Source: JALZOC01 sp035758845 (GTDB taxonomy: Bacteria; Acidobacteriota; Vicinamibacteria; Vicinamibacterales; 2-12-FULL-66-21). From it: a stretch of 64,000 nt of DNA. The DNA lies in NCBI GenBank assembly GCA_035758845.1, contig DASTVZ010000178.1, positions 62,001 through 126,000 on the forward strand, given 5' to 3'. Shown here in pieces: positions 31,395 through 40,839 of the stretch. The position numbers and the translations under genes are program-made. Position 1 is the first letter of the stretch. Each line of letters opens with the position of its first letter. The notes under the pieces were generated by a model. That model was not told the DNA's origin, made no database searches, and saw nothing but the letters and a program-made list of their open reading frames with translations.

Positions 31395-33926
31395 CTACCT
31401 CACCATCACATTCACCGGGCTGAACTGCAGGTTGATCGCCGCACCCTCGGGTGTGCTCGCGACGCCGCTCACCTGAATCACCGACCCGCCGGGACCGATG
31501 GCGTCGAAGATGAGTGCGGCGAGCAGTCCAGTGCCTGATGCGCCGGCCTGATCGGCTGTTCGTGTAATCGCGATGTCGATTCGACCCGACGCCGCGTCGA
31601 TCCGCGGCGTGAAAGACGTCGCGACGCCCCCCTGCCGCATGAACGTGCCGTCCTGAGCCGTGCGTACGCGAAGCACGTTCGGGTTGTAGGTCACCGTCAG
31701 CGTCATCACCGAGAGACGGGCCACGTTGTTGATCGAGACCGGCACCGTATATGGACCACCGGCAACGCGGAACTCGGTCCCTGGTGGCGTGACGATCACT
31801 TGCGCGGTTGTTGCAGCGGGGGGAGTGGCCGTCCCCGGTGCCGCTGCAGGAGTCGGCGAGACGTCTCGTGGCGGCGTCGTGGGCGCAGCAACTCCACCCG
31901 GCGGCGGCGTCACTGGCGCAATACCACCAGGCGTGGTGACGGGCGGTGCACCACCCGGTGCCGTGGCGGGCGGAGCCCCCGGCAGCGGCGTCACTAGTGT
32001 CGGTACGGGCGACGTCCCCGGCGGCGCCGGGAAGTTAGTCGGCGGCACTCCGCCTTCGGGATTTGCCGTGGACCGTGGAACACCCGGAACGGTTCCCGGC
32101 TGCGTGCCGCCCGCTGGCGGCGCCCCTCCCGGAGCAGTTCCGGGTGGTGGATTATCTGGCCCGGGTTGCGGGGCGATGAGTGGCGGCGGACCGCCAAGGC
32201 CGACGTTCTGCTGCGTGCCGATGTAGATCGACGACAGATCTTCCACCGTGAGTTCGTGAGTGCGGACGATGTGCGGCGTCAGCAGCATGACGATGTCTGA
32301 CTGGTTGATTTCGTCGTTGGTGGATCCGAAGAGGGACCGGAGAATGGGGGTCTTGGTGATGCCTGGGAAACCTGTCAGGATCTTGCGCTGCTCGTCGCGG
32401 AGCAACCCCGCGAGCAACGTCGACTCCCCTTCGCGCAATCGAAGCTTCGTCGTGACCTTGCGCGAACTGAACGACGGCACGTCCTGCCCGGCCACACTGA
32501 TGCTTGGTCCAAGCGCGCTGCTCTCCAGCATGAAGGCATCGAGCACGATCTCCCCTTCGTAGGTCACACGCGGGGTCATTTCGAGATTGACGCCGACGTC
32601 TTTGTAGTTGAACGACGACTGCGGGGTCGTCGCCAGCCCTCCGGGCACGGCGGCGCCGAAGACGGTCGACAGCACCGGAATCTGATCGCCGAGGTTCAGC
32701 GTCAGTTTGGTCCCTTCAGCGCCGCGAAGCTGCGGCTTCGCGATCACTTTCGTGCGGGAGTCGGTCTCGAGGAACTTGATGACCGCCGCCGGCACGCTGA
32801 GGTAGAAGTCCGCGGTACTGATTCCCTGTGAGATGGTGTTGAGATTGAAGGGCGGCGGCTGTGTTGGCGCGCTCGGCAAGGTATTCGGCGTGTTCGGAGG
32901 AGCCACTTCCGGCGAGAACGTCAGGCCCAACGCATAGGCGCTGAGATTCAGCCCGAGATCCTTCGTTCGCTTGCGATTCACCTCGAGGATCTGGACATCG
33001 ACGATCACCTCGGCGCGCGGCTTGTCGTTGGCCTTGATGATCCGTTCGATGACGTCCATGACCGGAGCCGTCGCGCGCACGGTCAACGTGTTCGCCGTCT
33101 TGTTCTGCAGCACCGTCGGCTGCACCGGCATCGTCGGGACACGCATGATCGTGTTGATGATCTGCGAGATTTCCGCCACGTCCGCGTGCGAGATGAAGAA
33201 GACCTTGACGACGAGGTCGTCGTATTGGGCGTGCTTCTGCGCGTTATCGGGAACGATGATGATCGTCTTCGGATTCAGAACCTTGTAAAAGAACTGATTC
33301 GCCGCCGTGACCTGCTGCAGCGCCTGTTCGAGCGTGACGTCTTCGAGCCGTACGGTGTAGGCCTTGTCTTGATATTGCTGGTCGTAGGTGACGTTAATTC
33401 CCGTCGCGCTGCCGATGAAGTTCAGGATGTCGCGAACGCTGGCGTTCGGCCCGAAGCTGACGACCGGCAGTGGCGACGTCGGATTGAGCAGCGGCGTACT
33501 CGCCCGTCGCGCTTCCTCGCGCTGTCTCTCGATGGGCGGCTTTGGACGCAACGCCTCAATGCGATCGCGAATAGTCTTCTCGAGCTCGACGCTCTTTGCC
33601 GCCGCAAGGCGATTCGAGGGATCAATGTCGAGCGCGCGCTTGTACTGGAGAAGCGCGGCGTCGAGCTGATCCGCCTGTTCCAGTTCGTGCGCGCGGCTCA
33701 AATGCTCGCGCGACGCAGTCTGGACCGCCCGTTCGAGCGCGATCTTGTATTCGGCCTTGTTCGGGCTCTCCTGGACTGCCGTCGTGTAGTGCGTGACGGC
33801 AGCGTCCCAGTCGCCAACACGCGACGCCTCCTGCCCTTGACGGTACGCGCGTCCGGCAGCACATCCCGAGACGCACATCGCAAGAACGATTGCAATTGCA
33901 ATCCTGTGCTTCACCAACACCGCCAC
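31395..33926 (-). CDS. Secretin lipoprotein with N-terminal TPR and C-terminal cohesin-like domain
   Basis: The 843-residue protein forms the outer-membrane gate of the system. In order: a lipoprotein signal ending SGCAAG (Cys about residue 22), TPR-type helices to about 125, an STN/secretin N region at about 155-310 (VRDILNFIGSATGINVTYD), the secretin beta-barrel domain at about 310-565 (VPSFSSRKVTTKLRLREGES), a Pro/Gly-rich linker of about 140 residues, and a beta-sandwich of about 125 residues like a cohesin domain (VPVSINNVARLSVMTLTVTY). The cohesin-like part at the C-terminus is not in classical PilQ or GspD and could bind a surface or pilus partner. It follows pilP after a hairpin-rich gap. 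Confidence 0.9.
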   Translation of the reverse strand: MAVLVKHRIAIAIVLAMCVSGCAAGRAYRQGQEASRVGDWDAAVTHYTTAVQESPNKAEYKIALERAVQTASREHLSRAHELEQADQLDAALLQYKRALDIDPSNRLAAAKSVELEKTIRDRIEALRPKPPIERQREEARRASTPLLNPTSPLPVVSFGPNASVRDILNFIGSATGINVTYDQQYQDKAYTVRLEDVTLEQALQQVTAANQFFYKVLNPKTIIIVPDNAQKHAQYDDLVVKVFFISHADVAEISQIINTIMRVPTMPVQPTVLQNKTANTLTVRATAPVMDVIERIIKANDKPRAEVIVDVQILEVNRKRTKDLGLNLSAYALGLTFSPEVAPPNTPNTLPSAPTQPPPFNLNTISQGISTADFYLSVPAAVIKFLETDSRTKVIAKPQLRGAEGTKLTLNLGDQIPVLSTVFGAAVPGGLATTPQSSFNYKDVGVNLEMTPRVTYEGEIVLDAFMLESSALGPSISVAGQDVPSFSSRKVTTKLRLREGESTLLAGLLRDEQRKILTGFPGITKTPILRSLFGSTNDEINQSDIVMLLTPHIVRTHELTVEDLSSIYIGTQQNVGLGGPPPLIAPQPGPDNPPPGTAPGGAPPAGGTQPGTVPGVPRSTANPEGGVPPTNFPAPPGTSPVPTLVTPLPGAPPATAPGGAPPVTTPGGIAPVTPPPGGVAAPTTPPRDVSPTPAAAPGTATPPAATTAQVIVTPPGTEFRVAGGPYTVPVSINNVARLSVMTLTVTYNPNVLRVRTAQDGTFMRQGGVATSFTPRIDAASGRIDIAITRTADQAGASGTGLLAALIFDAIGPGGSVIQVSGVASTPEGAAINLQFSPVNVMVR

Positions 33927-33939
33927 CCCATCTTTAGAT

Positions 33940-34040
33940 CCGAGGGGCTTCGCCCCTCGGACTCCCCTTCACGCTCTCTCGCGAGCCGCTTCGTCGGCTC
34001 GCTCCGTTCGCGTGGCTCGCTTCGCTGCGCTCGCGTCTTT
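33940..34040 (-). repeat. Hairpin cluster between pilP and the secretin gene
   Basis: The largest gap within the operon holds a perfect 9-bp hairpin at 33940-33960 (CCGAGGGGC/GCCCCTCGG with a 3-base loop) and then CGAGCCGCTTCGTCGGCTCG-type REP-like palindromes built on GCTCGC/GCGAGC words (33979-34035). There is no T-run, so attenuation or mRNA stabilisation is more likely than strict termination. Confidence 0.65.
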
Positions 34041-34099
34041 CTTCGCCGCTCTTGCCTCGCCATAGCAAGTGTCATCCTACGATGGCGAGACGAGTCGGG

Positions 34100-34687
34100 T
34101 TATTTCCCGACGCACTCCTGACCGGACAGCCGAATCGTTTGCCGGCCACGGCCGTCGACATACTCCATGACCACCGACTCGACGCCAATCTTCACGAGTC
34201 GATACTGACCTGAGATGATGTCCCCCTCGCGACCGCGCATAGTACTCCGACAATCACTGAATGCCGCCAACTTTCCACCACCCTTTTCCTCCAACAGCCC
34301 GATGTACTTTAACGGGATGGCCGGCGGAGGCGGCGGTGGGGGCGGCACCGTCGACTCCGGCGTCGGCGGCGGCTCTGGCTTCGGCTGCGGCGGCGGAGGT
34401 GGCGGCGGCGGCTTCACGTAGAACCGAAACGGGTTCCGCTCGCTCGACTCGGCGTCCGGACGCGGCTCGCTCAGCGCCTTCAGGTGCACCTCGAGATCCC
34501 CCGGCTGCACACTCTCGACGGTCTTCCCCCTCTGTGTCGCCCGGGGATTAGACGGTGCGGGTCCGGGCGCGGCTGGCTTTCCTACGGGCAGCCACGAGAT
34601 CAGCGCCACGGCAACAACGATCGCCAAGGCGACGAGGAGCCACGGTCTCGGCCGGCCCGAAGGGCGGGTTGACGCGTCAGTTTCCAT
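34100..34687 (-). CDS. pilP: PilP-like pilus assembly protein
   Basis: PilP links the inner-membrane PilMNO platform to the secretin. The predicted 195-residue protein has one membrane helix at about 16-34 (LLVALAIVVAVALISWL), a very Pro-rich spacer at about 90-125 with long proline runs, and a small C-terminal beta domain (IPLKYIGLLEEKGGGKLAAF) that resembles the PilP/GspC homology region. It differs from classical PilP in having a membrane helix in place of a lipoprotein signal, which is GspC-like. The ATG at 34687 overlaps the pilO stop by 11 bases. Confidence 0.75.
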   Translation of the reverse strand: METDASTRPSGRPRPWLLVALAIVVAVALISWLPVGKPAAPGPAPSNPRATQRGKTVESVQPGDLEVHLKALSEPRPDAESSERNPFRFYVKPPPPPPPPQPKPEPPPTPESTVPPPPPPPPAIPLKYIGLLEEKGGGKLAAFSDCRSTMRGREGDIISGQYRLVKIGVESVVMEYVDGRGRQTIRLSGQECVGK

Positions 34688-35252
34688 TCGCTCCGGTCCG
34701 GTAGTACGTGGCGATGTCGACGCTGACATTCAACCCGCGATTTTCAATCTCGCTCTGGGTAAGCTCGACATTTTCGAGGACGAGAAATTCCGGGGCGGTT
34801 TCCAGCTCATGGATGAAGCGACGGATGTTCCGGTACTCACCCGATAGCGACGCCCGATACGTGAACTTCACCAGCTGACTATCCCGCTGCGGTTGCGGAT
34901 CGGACGTCTCGCGCTCGAGTCGCAGATTGGACTTTTGCGCCAGCTGCTCGATCCGAAGAAACGTCGCCCGTCGTGCGGCGCTCAAATCCGGCGGCAACAC
35001 GTCGCTGTAGAACTTCTGCAGCTCCTGATCGGCCTGTCCTTTTCCTGTTACCGTCGCGCGCGCCGCGTCGTAATCACGTTTCGCGGCATGGAGCGCGGTC
35101 GTTGCCGCCTTCGACTGCTGCTCCCCACCCGCCACTTTTTTCGACAGTGGATAGACCACAATCGCGAAGAGCGCGATGTTCACCACGAGTGCGATCACAA
35201 TCGGCAGAATCAGTCTGCGCTTCTCGGCCAGCACACGACGCGCATCTGTCAT
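34677..35252 (-). CDS. pilO: Pilus assembly protein PilO
   Basis: PilO pairs with PilN in the inner-membrane alignment complex. The 191 residues contain one N-terminal membrane helix at about 14-36, a periplasmic coiled coil at about 40-100 and a ferredoxin-like domain to the end (LVKFTYRASLSGEYRNIRRF, a segment typical of PilO). The ATG overlaps the pilN stop by 4 bases. Length is normal. Confidence 0.85.
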   Translation of the reverse strand: MTDARRVLAEKRRLILPIVIALVVNIALFAIVVYPLSKKVAGGEQQSKAATTALHAAKRDYDAARATVTGKGQADQELQKFYSDVLPPDLSAARRATFLRIEQLAQKSNLRLERETSDPQPQRDSQLVKFTYRASLSGEYRNIRRFIHELETAPEFLVLENVELTQSEIENRGLNVSVDIATYYRTGANGN

Positions 35253-35950
35253 TGCCGCCCCCGATCGCGCGGCACCTGAGGCGGCGGCGCATTTCCTGAT
35301 GGCGGCTGACCGGCGCGGCCGGGCTCCGGGGTCGTCGGTGGTGTCGGATTGGTCGGAGCCGCGGGTGCAGCTTCCTGCGGCTTCGCTTCCGTCGCCGCGA
35401 CATTTCCTACGTACACGCTTTCAATTGTGGACCGCCGCAGCCCGTCGTCAGTGGTCTCGGTGGACGCCGGAACGGCGTCCTCGAAATAGCCGGTGGCCTC
35501 GAGCTTCTCCATGAACTCGTCGATATCGGCAATCTGGCGACCGAGCACAATCATGGTGACGCGGGTGACACCATCCTTGAACGAAGGTCGAACCGATGTG
35601 AGCATCACGTCCGGCGGGATGGTCGCCTCGATCTGATTGAAGAACTCCGTCCACGAAAACGTCCGCTGATCGATCAACGCATTGGCTTCCTGCGCGGCGT
35701 TGACCACGAGCGTGAGTTCATCCTTATTGATCGTTCTCCGGATACGCAACGCCTCGGTACTCAACTTGGACGCTTCGTTTCGATCGGCGTTGGTGCGCGA
35801 AGACAGATCCGTGCTGTGCCGCGACAAGGTCACGATGCGACTGACATTCAGTACGGTGATCGCTAACACGATCAGCGCCGCGACCGCGAGCAGCAGGTGG
35901 ATCGCGCGTTCGTTGTAAAAAGGGCGTGTCGCAAGGTTGGCGCGCAGCAT
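35249..35950 (-). CDS. pilN: Pilus assembly protein PilN
   Basis: PilN has a short cytoplasmic N-terminus that binds PilM. Here it is NLATRPFYNERAIH, close to the family's INLLP-type motif region. The 233 residues continue with a membrane helix at about 20-40, a coiled coil and a periplasmic alpha/beta domain to about 175, then a Pro/Ala/Thr-rich tail of about 45 residues that is longer than usual. It abuts pilM without a gap. Confidence 0.82.
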   Translation of the reverse strand: MLRANLATRPFYNERAIHLLLAVAALIVLAITVLNVSRIVTLSRHSTDLSSRTNADRNEASKLSTEALRIRRTINKDELTLVVNAAQEANALIDQRTFSWTEFFNQIEATIPPDVMLTSVRPSFKDGVTRVTMIVLGRQIADIDEFMEKLEATGYFEDAVPASTETTDDGLRRSTIESVYVGNVAATEAKPQEAAPAAPTNPTPPTTPEPGRAGQPPSGNAPPPQVPRDRGRQ

Positions 35951-36916
35951 CTAAGCGACCCGCTCCCGCAGAATGAGCCCAATGGCGGGCGCCAGGCTGT
36001 CGAGCAGCTCTGGCGCTGCAGCGATCCGATCGCGCAACGCGACGGCGCCGCGGAAGTCGAGTGCCTCGACGCGCGTACCGAGACGGCCTTCGAGCTCACG
36101 TCGCAGGAGGTCCGCCACCTCAGGTCCGCGAAGCGATGCGCCGGCGAGGACGACTCGCGCGAAGCCGCTGCCGCCCAATCGATCTTCGTGATACATCGCT
36201 GTCTGGTGCACCAGATCTGCAAGATCGTCGTCTTTGTCCGATGCTCGGGTGCGAAAGAAGATGACTTGCGATTCGCGAATCACCGCCATCGTGCTGTAGT
36301 CGGCGGCCACGTGCACGAGCAGCCAATCGGTTGCCGGCGTCGCGCGAGTCTCGGTGCCAAGGACGGCATTGACCAAGTTCACCGTCGCCAGATCGACAAT
36401 GCCGGGATAGGCGCCGGCCGCTTCGCAGGCGCGCTCGTAGCTCTGGATGATGTCACGTCGCGCGACCGTCACGATGTACTCGCGGCCGCCTTCGGGAGGC
36501 ACGATGCCAGGCACCCACGAGACCTGCGCATCCTCAATCTTGAACGGCGCGGCTTTCCTGACCTGCCAGCGAATGAGCTGATCCAGATCCTGCACCTTCG
36601 CAGGAATTTTCTCGAACCGTATCAGAGACAATTTGCCGACCGTGTCGGGCAGTACGAGCGCGATCCGTTTCGGCCGCGACGACAGCCGGTCGAGAACGCT
36701 GCGGATGGCTGCCGTCAGGGCCGCGGCGTCGTGGACGTTGGTGGCGTTCAGTGCCGCCTCGACCACACCGGGAGCCAGTGGCTCGCCGGCATAACTGCTG
36801 AGGACACGTGTGCGCCCTTGATCCGCGATGACAGCCGCGGTCACACGTCGCGGGTTGATTTCGACGGCCGCGGCGGGCGGACGATTGGAGAGCCAGCGAG
36901 GCAGTGCAGCACTCAT
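35951..36916 (-). CDS. pilM: Actin-like pilus assembly protein PilM
   Basis: PilM is a cytoplasmic actin-fold protein that binds the PilN tail and connects the motor with the inner-membrane complex. The 321-residue product begins with AVEINPRRVTAAVIADQG (phosphate-1-like strand), includes KIALVLPDTVGKLSLIRFEK and PGIVDLATVNLVNAVLG, and ends in a nucleotide-fold C-terminus. It is a little shorter than typical PilM (about 350). The ATG overlaps the pilB stop by 4 bases. Confidence 0.85.
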   Translation of the reverse strand: MSAALPRWLSNRPPAAAVEINPRRVTAAVIADQGRTRVLSSYAGEPLAPGVVEAALNATNVHDAAALTAAIRSVLDRLSSRPKRIALVLPDTVGKLSLIRFEKIPAKVQDLDQLIRWQVRKAAPFKIEDAQVSWVPGIVPPEGGREYIVTVARRDIIQSYERACEAAGAYPGIVDLATVNLVNAVLGTETRATPATDWLLVHVAADYSTMAVIRESQVIFFRTRASDKDDDLADLVHQTAMYHEDRLGGSGFARVVLAGASLRGPEVADLLRRELEGRLGTRVEALDFRGAVALRDRIAAAPELLDSLAPAIGLILRERVA

Positions 36917-38562
36917 TCGACGAACGTCACTTTGTTGATCTCGCGCAGGGTGGTCACACCCTTCAGAACCACTTCGACGGCTGACTCGCGGAGGAATCGC
37001 ATGCCTTCATCGCGGGCGGCCTTCCTGATCTCGGACGTCGGCCGTCGGTTGAGGATCAACTCACGAATGTTGTCAGTCAGGTCGAGCAACTCGCAGATTG
37101 CGGTCCGCCCACGATACCCGGTGCCGCCGCACTCGATACAGCCGGCGCCCTCGAAGAACAATCCGCGCTGCTCGAGCGAGGGATCCAGCGCCGACTCCTC
37201 CAGCATCGCCCGAGTTATCTTCTGCGGCCGCTTGCAGTGGATGCAAATGTTTCGGACCAGGCGTTGCGCCAGTACGCAGTTCAAGGCCGACACGAACTGG
37301 TATGCCTCGACGCCCATGTTCAGGAAGCGGCCCAGTACGTCGAGCACGTTGTTGGCGTGAACTGTCGTGAACACCAGGTGCCCGGTGAGTGCGGAGTTGA
37401 TCGCGATCTGCGCGGTTTCCGCGTCGCGGATCTCGCCGACCATGATTTTGTCGGGATCGTGACGGAGGATCGACCGCAGCCCACGCGCAAAGGTGAGCCC
37501 TTTCTTTTCGTTAATCGGGATCTGCGTAATCCCTCGCAGCTGATACTCGACCGGATCCTCAATCGTGATGATCTTGTCCTCGATCGACTTGATTTCCGAC
37601 AACGCTGCATACAGCGTCGTCGTCTTGCCGCTCCCGGTTGGGCCGGTAACCAGGACCATGCCGTACGGTTCGGCGATGTACTTGCGGAAACGCCGCAGCT
37701 CGTCGTCGGGGAACCCGAGGATGTCGAGCCGAAGCTCGTGAAACTGCTCGCTGATGGATTCCTTGTCGAGAATACGGATGACCGCATCTTCGCCGTGCAC
37801 GCTCGGCATGATCGACACGCGAAAGTCGATCGTTTTGCCCGGCATGCGCAGCTTGAAGCGGCCGTCCTGCGGCACCCGCTTCTCGGCAATGTCCAGTTCC
37901 GCCATGACCTTGACGCGCGAGATGATCGTGCTGTGAAAGCGCTTGTCAATCGGCCGCATCGCCGGCTGCAGCACACCGTCGATGCGGTACTTCACGTGCA
38001 CCGCATCATCCTGCGTTTCGATGTGGATGTCGCTGGCACGGCGCTGGATCGCACTGTAGATCGTCGTGTCCACCAGGCGAATGACCGGGCTCGCATCCGC
38101 GGTCAGCTTTTCGACGGTGAGCGCTTCGTCACCGGCGTCGTCCTCCCGCAGAATCTGCATCGTGAAGCTTTCAGTCGCGTCTTCGAGCACGCGCTGTGAG
38201 CTCTCGCTTTTCTTCAGAATCGACTGAATCGCCGAAGGCGTCCCGACCGTTACCTTGATTGGCGTGGCGAGCAACACCGCCAGCTCGTCGATCATCGGTA
38301 AATCGGTGGGATCGGAAACGACGATGACGAGCGAATGCCCATCGCGACGGTAGGGAACAAATCCGTACCTGAGCATCAGGTCCGCGGGAATCGCGCGGAA
38401 CAATTCGTGATCGATGCTGAACTGCGACAGGTCGACAAACTCGAGCCGATATCGCTCGGCAAGCCGCTTCGCCTGCGCGACCTCCGCCGCATGTTCGGCG
38501 TCGGTCGGTTCAACACCGGCCACATAGAGATCGGTGTTGGCCGTTGGCGGTTGAGTATCCAT
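36913..38562 (-). CDS. pilB: Type IV pilus/type II secretion assembly ATPase (PilB/GspE)
   Basis: This 549-residue hexameric ATPase powers pseudopilus or pilus extension. It has an N-terminal MshEN-like domain (about 25-150), a catalytic core with Walker A GPTGSGKTTTLYAA, Asp box IITIEDPVEYQL, Walker B IRHDPDK-type segment (SILRHDPDKIMVGEIRD), and the zinc-binding CIHCKR and CIECGGTGYRG pairs of the GspE/PilB group. The C-terminus is complete. It is the second gene of the operon, 17 bases after pilC. Confidence 0.95.
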   Translation of the reverse strand: MDTQPPTANTDLYVAGVEPTDAEHAAEVAQAKRLAERYRLEFVDLSQFSIDHELFRAIPADLMLRYGFVPYRRDGHSLVIVVSDPTDLPMIDELAVLLATPIKVTVGTPSAIQSILKKSESSQRVLEDATESFTMQILREDDAGDEALTVEKLTADASPVIRLVDTTIYSAIQRRASDIHIETQDDAVHVKYRIDGVLQPAMRPIDKRFHSTIISRVKVMAELDIAEKRVPQDGRFKLRMPGKTIDFRVSIMPSVHGEDAVIRILDKESISEQFHELRLDILGFPDDELRRFRKYIAEPYGMVLVTGPTGSGKTTTLYAALSEIKSIEDKIITIEDPVEYQLRGITQIPINEKKGLTFARGLRSILRHDPDKIMVGEIRDAETAQIAINSALTGHLVFTTVHANNVLDVLGRFLNMGVEAYQFVSALNCVLAQRLVRNICIHCKRPQKITRAMLEESALDPSLEQRGLFFEGAGCIECGGTGYRGRTAICELLDLTDNIRELILNRRPTSEIRKAARDEGMRFLRESAVEVVLKGVTTLREINKVTFVE

Positions 38563-38579
38563 GTGTAGCTACCCAGCGA

Positions 38580-39788
38580 TCAGGAAATCATCGACGACAA
38601 ATTGAAGAGCGGCATGTAAAGAGACAGGAGGAGCGTGGCGATGATGATGCCCATGATCACGAGCAGCGCCGGTTCGACGATGGTGATGAATCGCGTCAAG
38701 CTCGTCTCGATTTCTTCGTCATAAAACTCTGACAGGCTATTGAGCATCTCCTGCAACGCGCCGGTGGACTCCCCCACTTCCACCATCTTGATCGCAACAT
38801 CCGGAAACGCTCCGCTCATCATCATTGCCGACGCGAGCGCTCTGCCTTCCCGCACCTGTTGCGCGGCCGTCGTCAGCTCCTGCGCCATGTATTGATTACC
38901 GATCGATCGCGCCGAGACATCGATCGCATTGACCAGCGGGATGCCGCCGCCAAGCAGCGTCGCCAACGTGCGCGCCGCCTGCGAAGTCGCCAACTTCTGT
39001 GCGATCGGTCCAATCGCTGGAATCCCAAGGAGCCACTTGTCGAACCGCCGGCGGTTGCCGGATCGACGTAGCCACGCGATTGCCGCGGCGACCACCCCGA
39101 CGATAGCCAGCAGACCGACGAAGAAATACGCGACGGCAAAGTTCGAGAAGGAGACGATGATCCGCGTCGACAGCGGCAGTTCCCGCCCAAACTGCGCGTA
39201 GAACGCGCCAAACTCGGGCACGACCCGCAACACGATGATCGCGACGACGACGCACGAGAGGAGAAGGAGGATTGCCGGGTACACCAGGGCTGAGATCGTC
39301 TTTCGCTTCACCGCCGAGATGACCTTCACGTACGCCACATACCGTCGAATCACCTGCTCGAGGCTTCCGCTCTTCTCACCGGCGAGCAGCGACGCCGTGT
39401 AGACACCCGGGAAAAGTGTGCCCTGCGCCTCAAACGCTTCCGACAGCGAACTGCCGGCGCGCACCCGGTCGTACACGTCGTCAAGCACCGTCTTGAGGAG
39501 CGGGTTCGCAACGCGCTGACGCAGAATGTCGAGCGACTGCACCAGGGGCATGCCGGCTTTCAGCAGGGTTGCCAGTTCCTGGTTGAACACGAGGAACTCG
39601 CGGGAGGAGATCCGACTGCGTCGCGGCAGCTTGAAGGAGCCGAGGGCAGCTCGCCCTGCCCGCTGAATCCCCAGGACGTACAGGCCCTTCTCTTCGAACT
39701 CGCGCCTGAGGCGCGCTTCGTCTTCGGCGACGTAGATCCCCTCAACGATCTCCCCGCCGGGGGTACCGAGCCTGCAGCGGAACTCCAT
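38580..39788 (-). CDS. pilC: Inner-membrane platform protein (PilC/GspF)
   Basis: PilC/GspF is the polytopic platform that couples the ATPase to pilin assembly. The 402 residues have two tandem T2SF domains (about 65-190 and 270-395), three membrane segments near 165-190, 215-240 and 370-395, and a short N-terminal cytoplasmic lead (FRCRLGTPGGEIVEGIYVA). LVQSLDILRQRVANPLLKTV and PLVNAIDVSARSIGN are the mirrored family segments. It is the first gene of the operon; a TATAAT lies about 75 bases upstream. Confidence 0.93.
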   Translation of the reverse strand: MEFRCRLGTPGGEIVEGIYVAEDEARLRREFEEKGLYVLGIQRAGRAALGSFKLPRRSRISSREFLVFNQELATLLKAGMPLVQSLDILRQRVANPLLKTVLDDVYDRVRAGSSLSEAFEAQGTLFPGVYTASLLAGEKSGSLEQVIRRYVAYVKVISAVKRKTISALVYPAILLLLSCVVVAIIVLRVVPEFGAFYAQFGRELPLSTRIIVSFSNFAVAYFFVGLLAIVGVVAAAIAWLRRSGNRRRFDKWLLGIPAIGPIAQKLATSQAARTLATLLGGGIPLVNAIDVSARSIGNQYMAQELTTAAQQVREGRALASAMMMSGAFPDVAIKMVEVGESTGALQEMLNSLSEFYDEEIETSLTRFITIVEPALLVIMGIIIATLLLSLYMPLFNLSSMIS

Positions 39789-39864
39789 CTCGTTATTCGC
39801 GCAAGACCCTGGCGTCCGCGCAAGATCTTGTCTGTGTGGGCATTATCGGCCGATCTATCGGCAA

Positions 39865-39870
39865 ATTATA
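39865..39870 (-). promoter_or_regulatory. Possible -10 element of the pil operon
   Basis: A perfect TATAAT reads on the minus strand 77 bases before pilC in an otherwise GC-rich gap. I found no good -35 at 16-18 bases and no sigma-54 GG/GC pair nearby, so this is only a partial promoter call. Confidence 0.35.
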
Positions 39871-39981
39871 TATCACCCGGACCGACGCCCGACCGGGATT
39901 GTCCCCAAGTTTAGACAGCGGGAGATCACAACCGGCTGGAAGAAATCGGCGCCGCGTGATTGAAAAGTGTGTAAACCAGCG

Positions 39982-40000
39982 ACCGGGGTCTGACCCCGGT
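39982..40000. repeat. Perfect palindrome at the transglycosylase stop
   Basis: ACCGGGGT and ACCCCGGT (8-bp arms, 3-base loop) overlap the stop codon of the minus-strand transglycosylase gene by one base. It may reduce read-through into the pil operon; no T-run follows. Confidence 0.55.
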
Positions 40001-40692
40001 TATTTCAGGCCAGCCAGCGACAGGATGCGGCTGACGTAGTTGCGGGTTTCACGGTACGGCGGAACGCCGTTGAATTTCTCAACGGCTCCTGGTCCCGCGT
40101 TGTACGCCGCCAGTCCGAGCTCGATGGAAGAACCGAATCGATCGATCAGCGTCTTGAGGTGTTTGATGCCCGCTTCGATGTTTGCCTTGGGCTCGAAGGG
40201 ATTGCGGACGTTGTACTCGCGGGCAGTCGAGGGCATCAACTGCATCAAGCCCATGGCACCTTTGCGCGAGCGGGCTGTCGGCCGAAACTTCGACTCAACC
40301 TGAATCAGCGCTCGCACCAGCATCGGGTTCACGCCGTAAGTTTCCGAGGCGGCAGCGATGATTTCCCCATAAGGTGTCGCATCGAGCGACGTCTCGTCCT
40401 CGTCGCCGGAGGGTGGGTTGGTTACCGGTACTGCGACCTTTGGCGCATCGGGATCGACGTAAGGCACCTCGTCGGGTTCGATCTTCGTGATCAGGTCCTT
40501 GTCGCAGGTCACCTCGCCGCCGCTGCGAAGGGTGAGGACGACGTTGTCACCGTCAATACGGTGAGCCTTGATTGACAAGGTTCGGCCGGAACTCAGGAAC
40601 GCAATCTCGGCCGAGGCGGGCGCTGCCGCAGCCAGCAGGGCCAATAGCGCCACAGCTGGAGGAATCAGGCTCATTCGTTTCATGCGAAGCAT
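40000..40692 (-). CDS. Periplasmic soluble lytic transglycosylase (Slt/GH23 type)
   Basis: The 230-residue protein has a signal peptide (to about residue 29), a short region that may be a DUF4124-like or adaptor segment (GEVTCDKDLITKIEPDE), and a lysozyme-like GH23 domain at about 105-230. The catalytic Glu is in ALIQVESKFRPTA, and GAMGLMQLMPSTAREYNV and AAYNAGPGAVEKFNG are intact. It cleaves peptidoglycan glycan strands; next to the pil operon it probably opens the wall for the envelope-spanning machine. An ATG at 40683 is an equally good start. Confidence 0.92.
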   Translation of the reverse strand: MLRMKRMSLIPPAVALLALLAAAAPASAEIAFLSSGRTLSIKAHRIDGDNVVLTLRSGGEVTCDKDLITKIEPDEVPYVDPDAPKVAVPVTNPPSGDEDETSLDATPYGEIIAAASETYGVNPMLVRALIQVESKFRPTARSRKGAMGLMQLMPSTAREYNVRNPFEPKANIEAGIKHLKTLIDRFGSSIELGLAAYNAGPGAVEKFNGVPPYRETRNYVSRILSLAGLK

Positions 40693-40839
40693 CTATCCTA
40701 GCATCCGGGCCAAAGCCCTGTCTAGATTCAATACAGTCGAGTTCTTCTACAGGCCCCTTGAGGTGTATCGGTCGCTAACGCAGCGGGTCTGTAGCCCGGT
40801 CTTTGGACTGAGGGGGGCGGCCGCCGGTTTGTGGACGTG

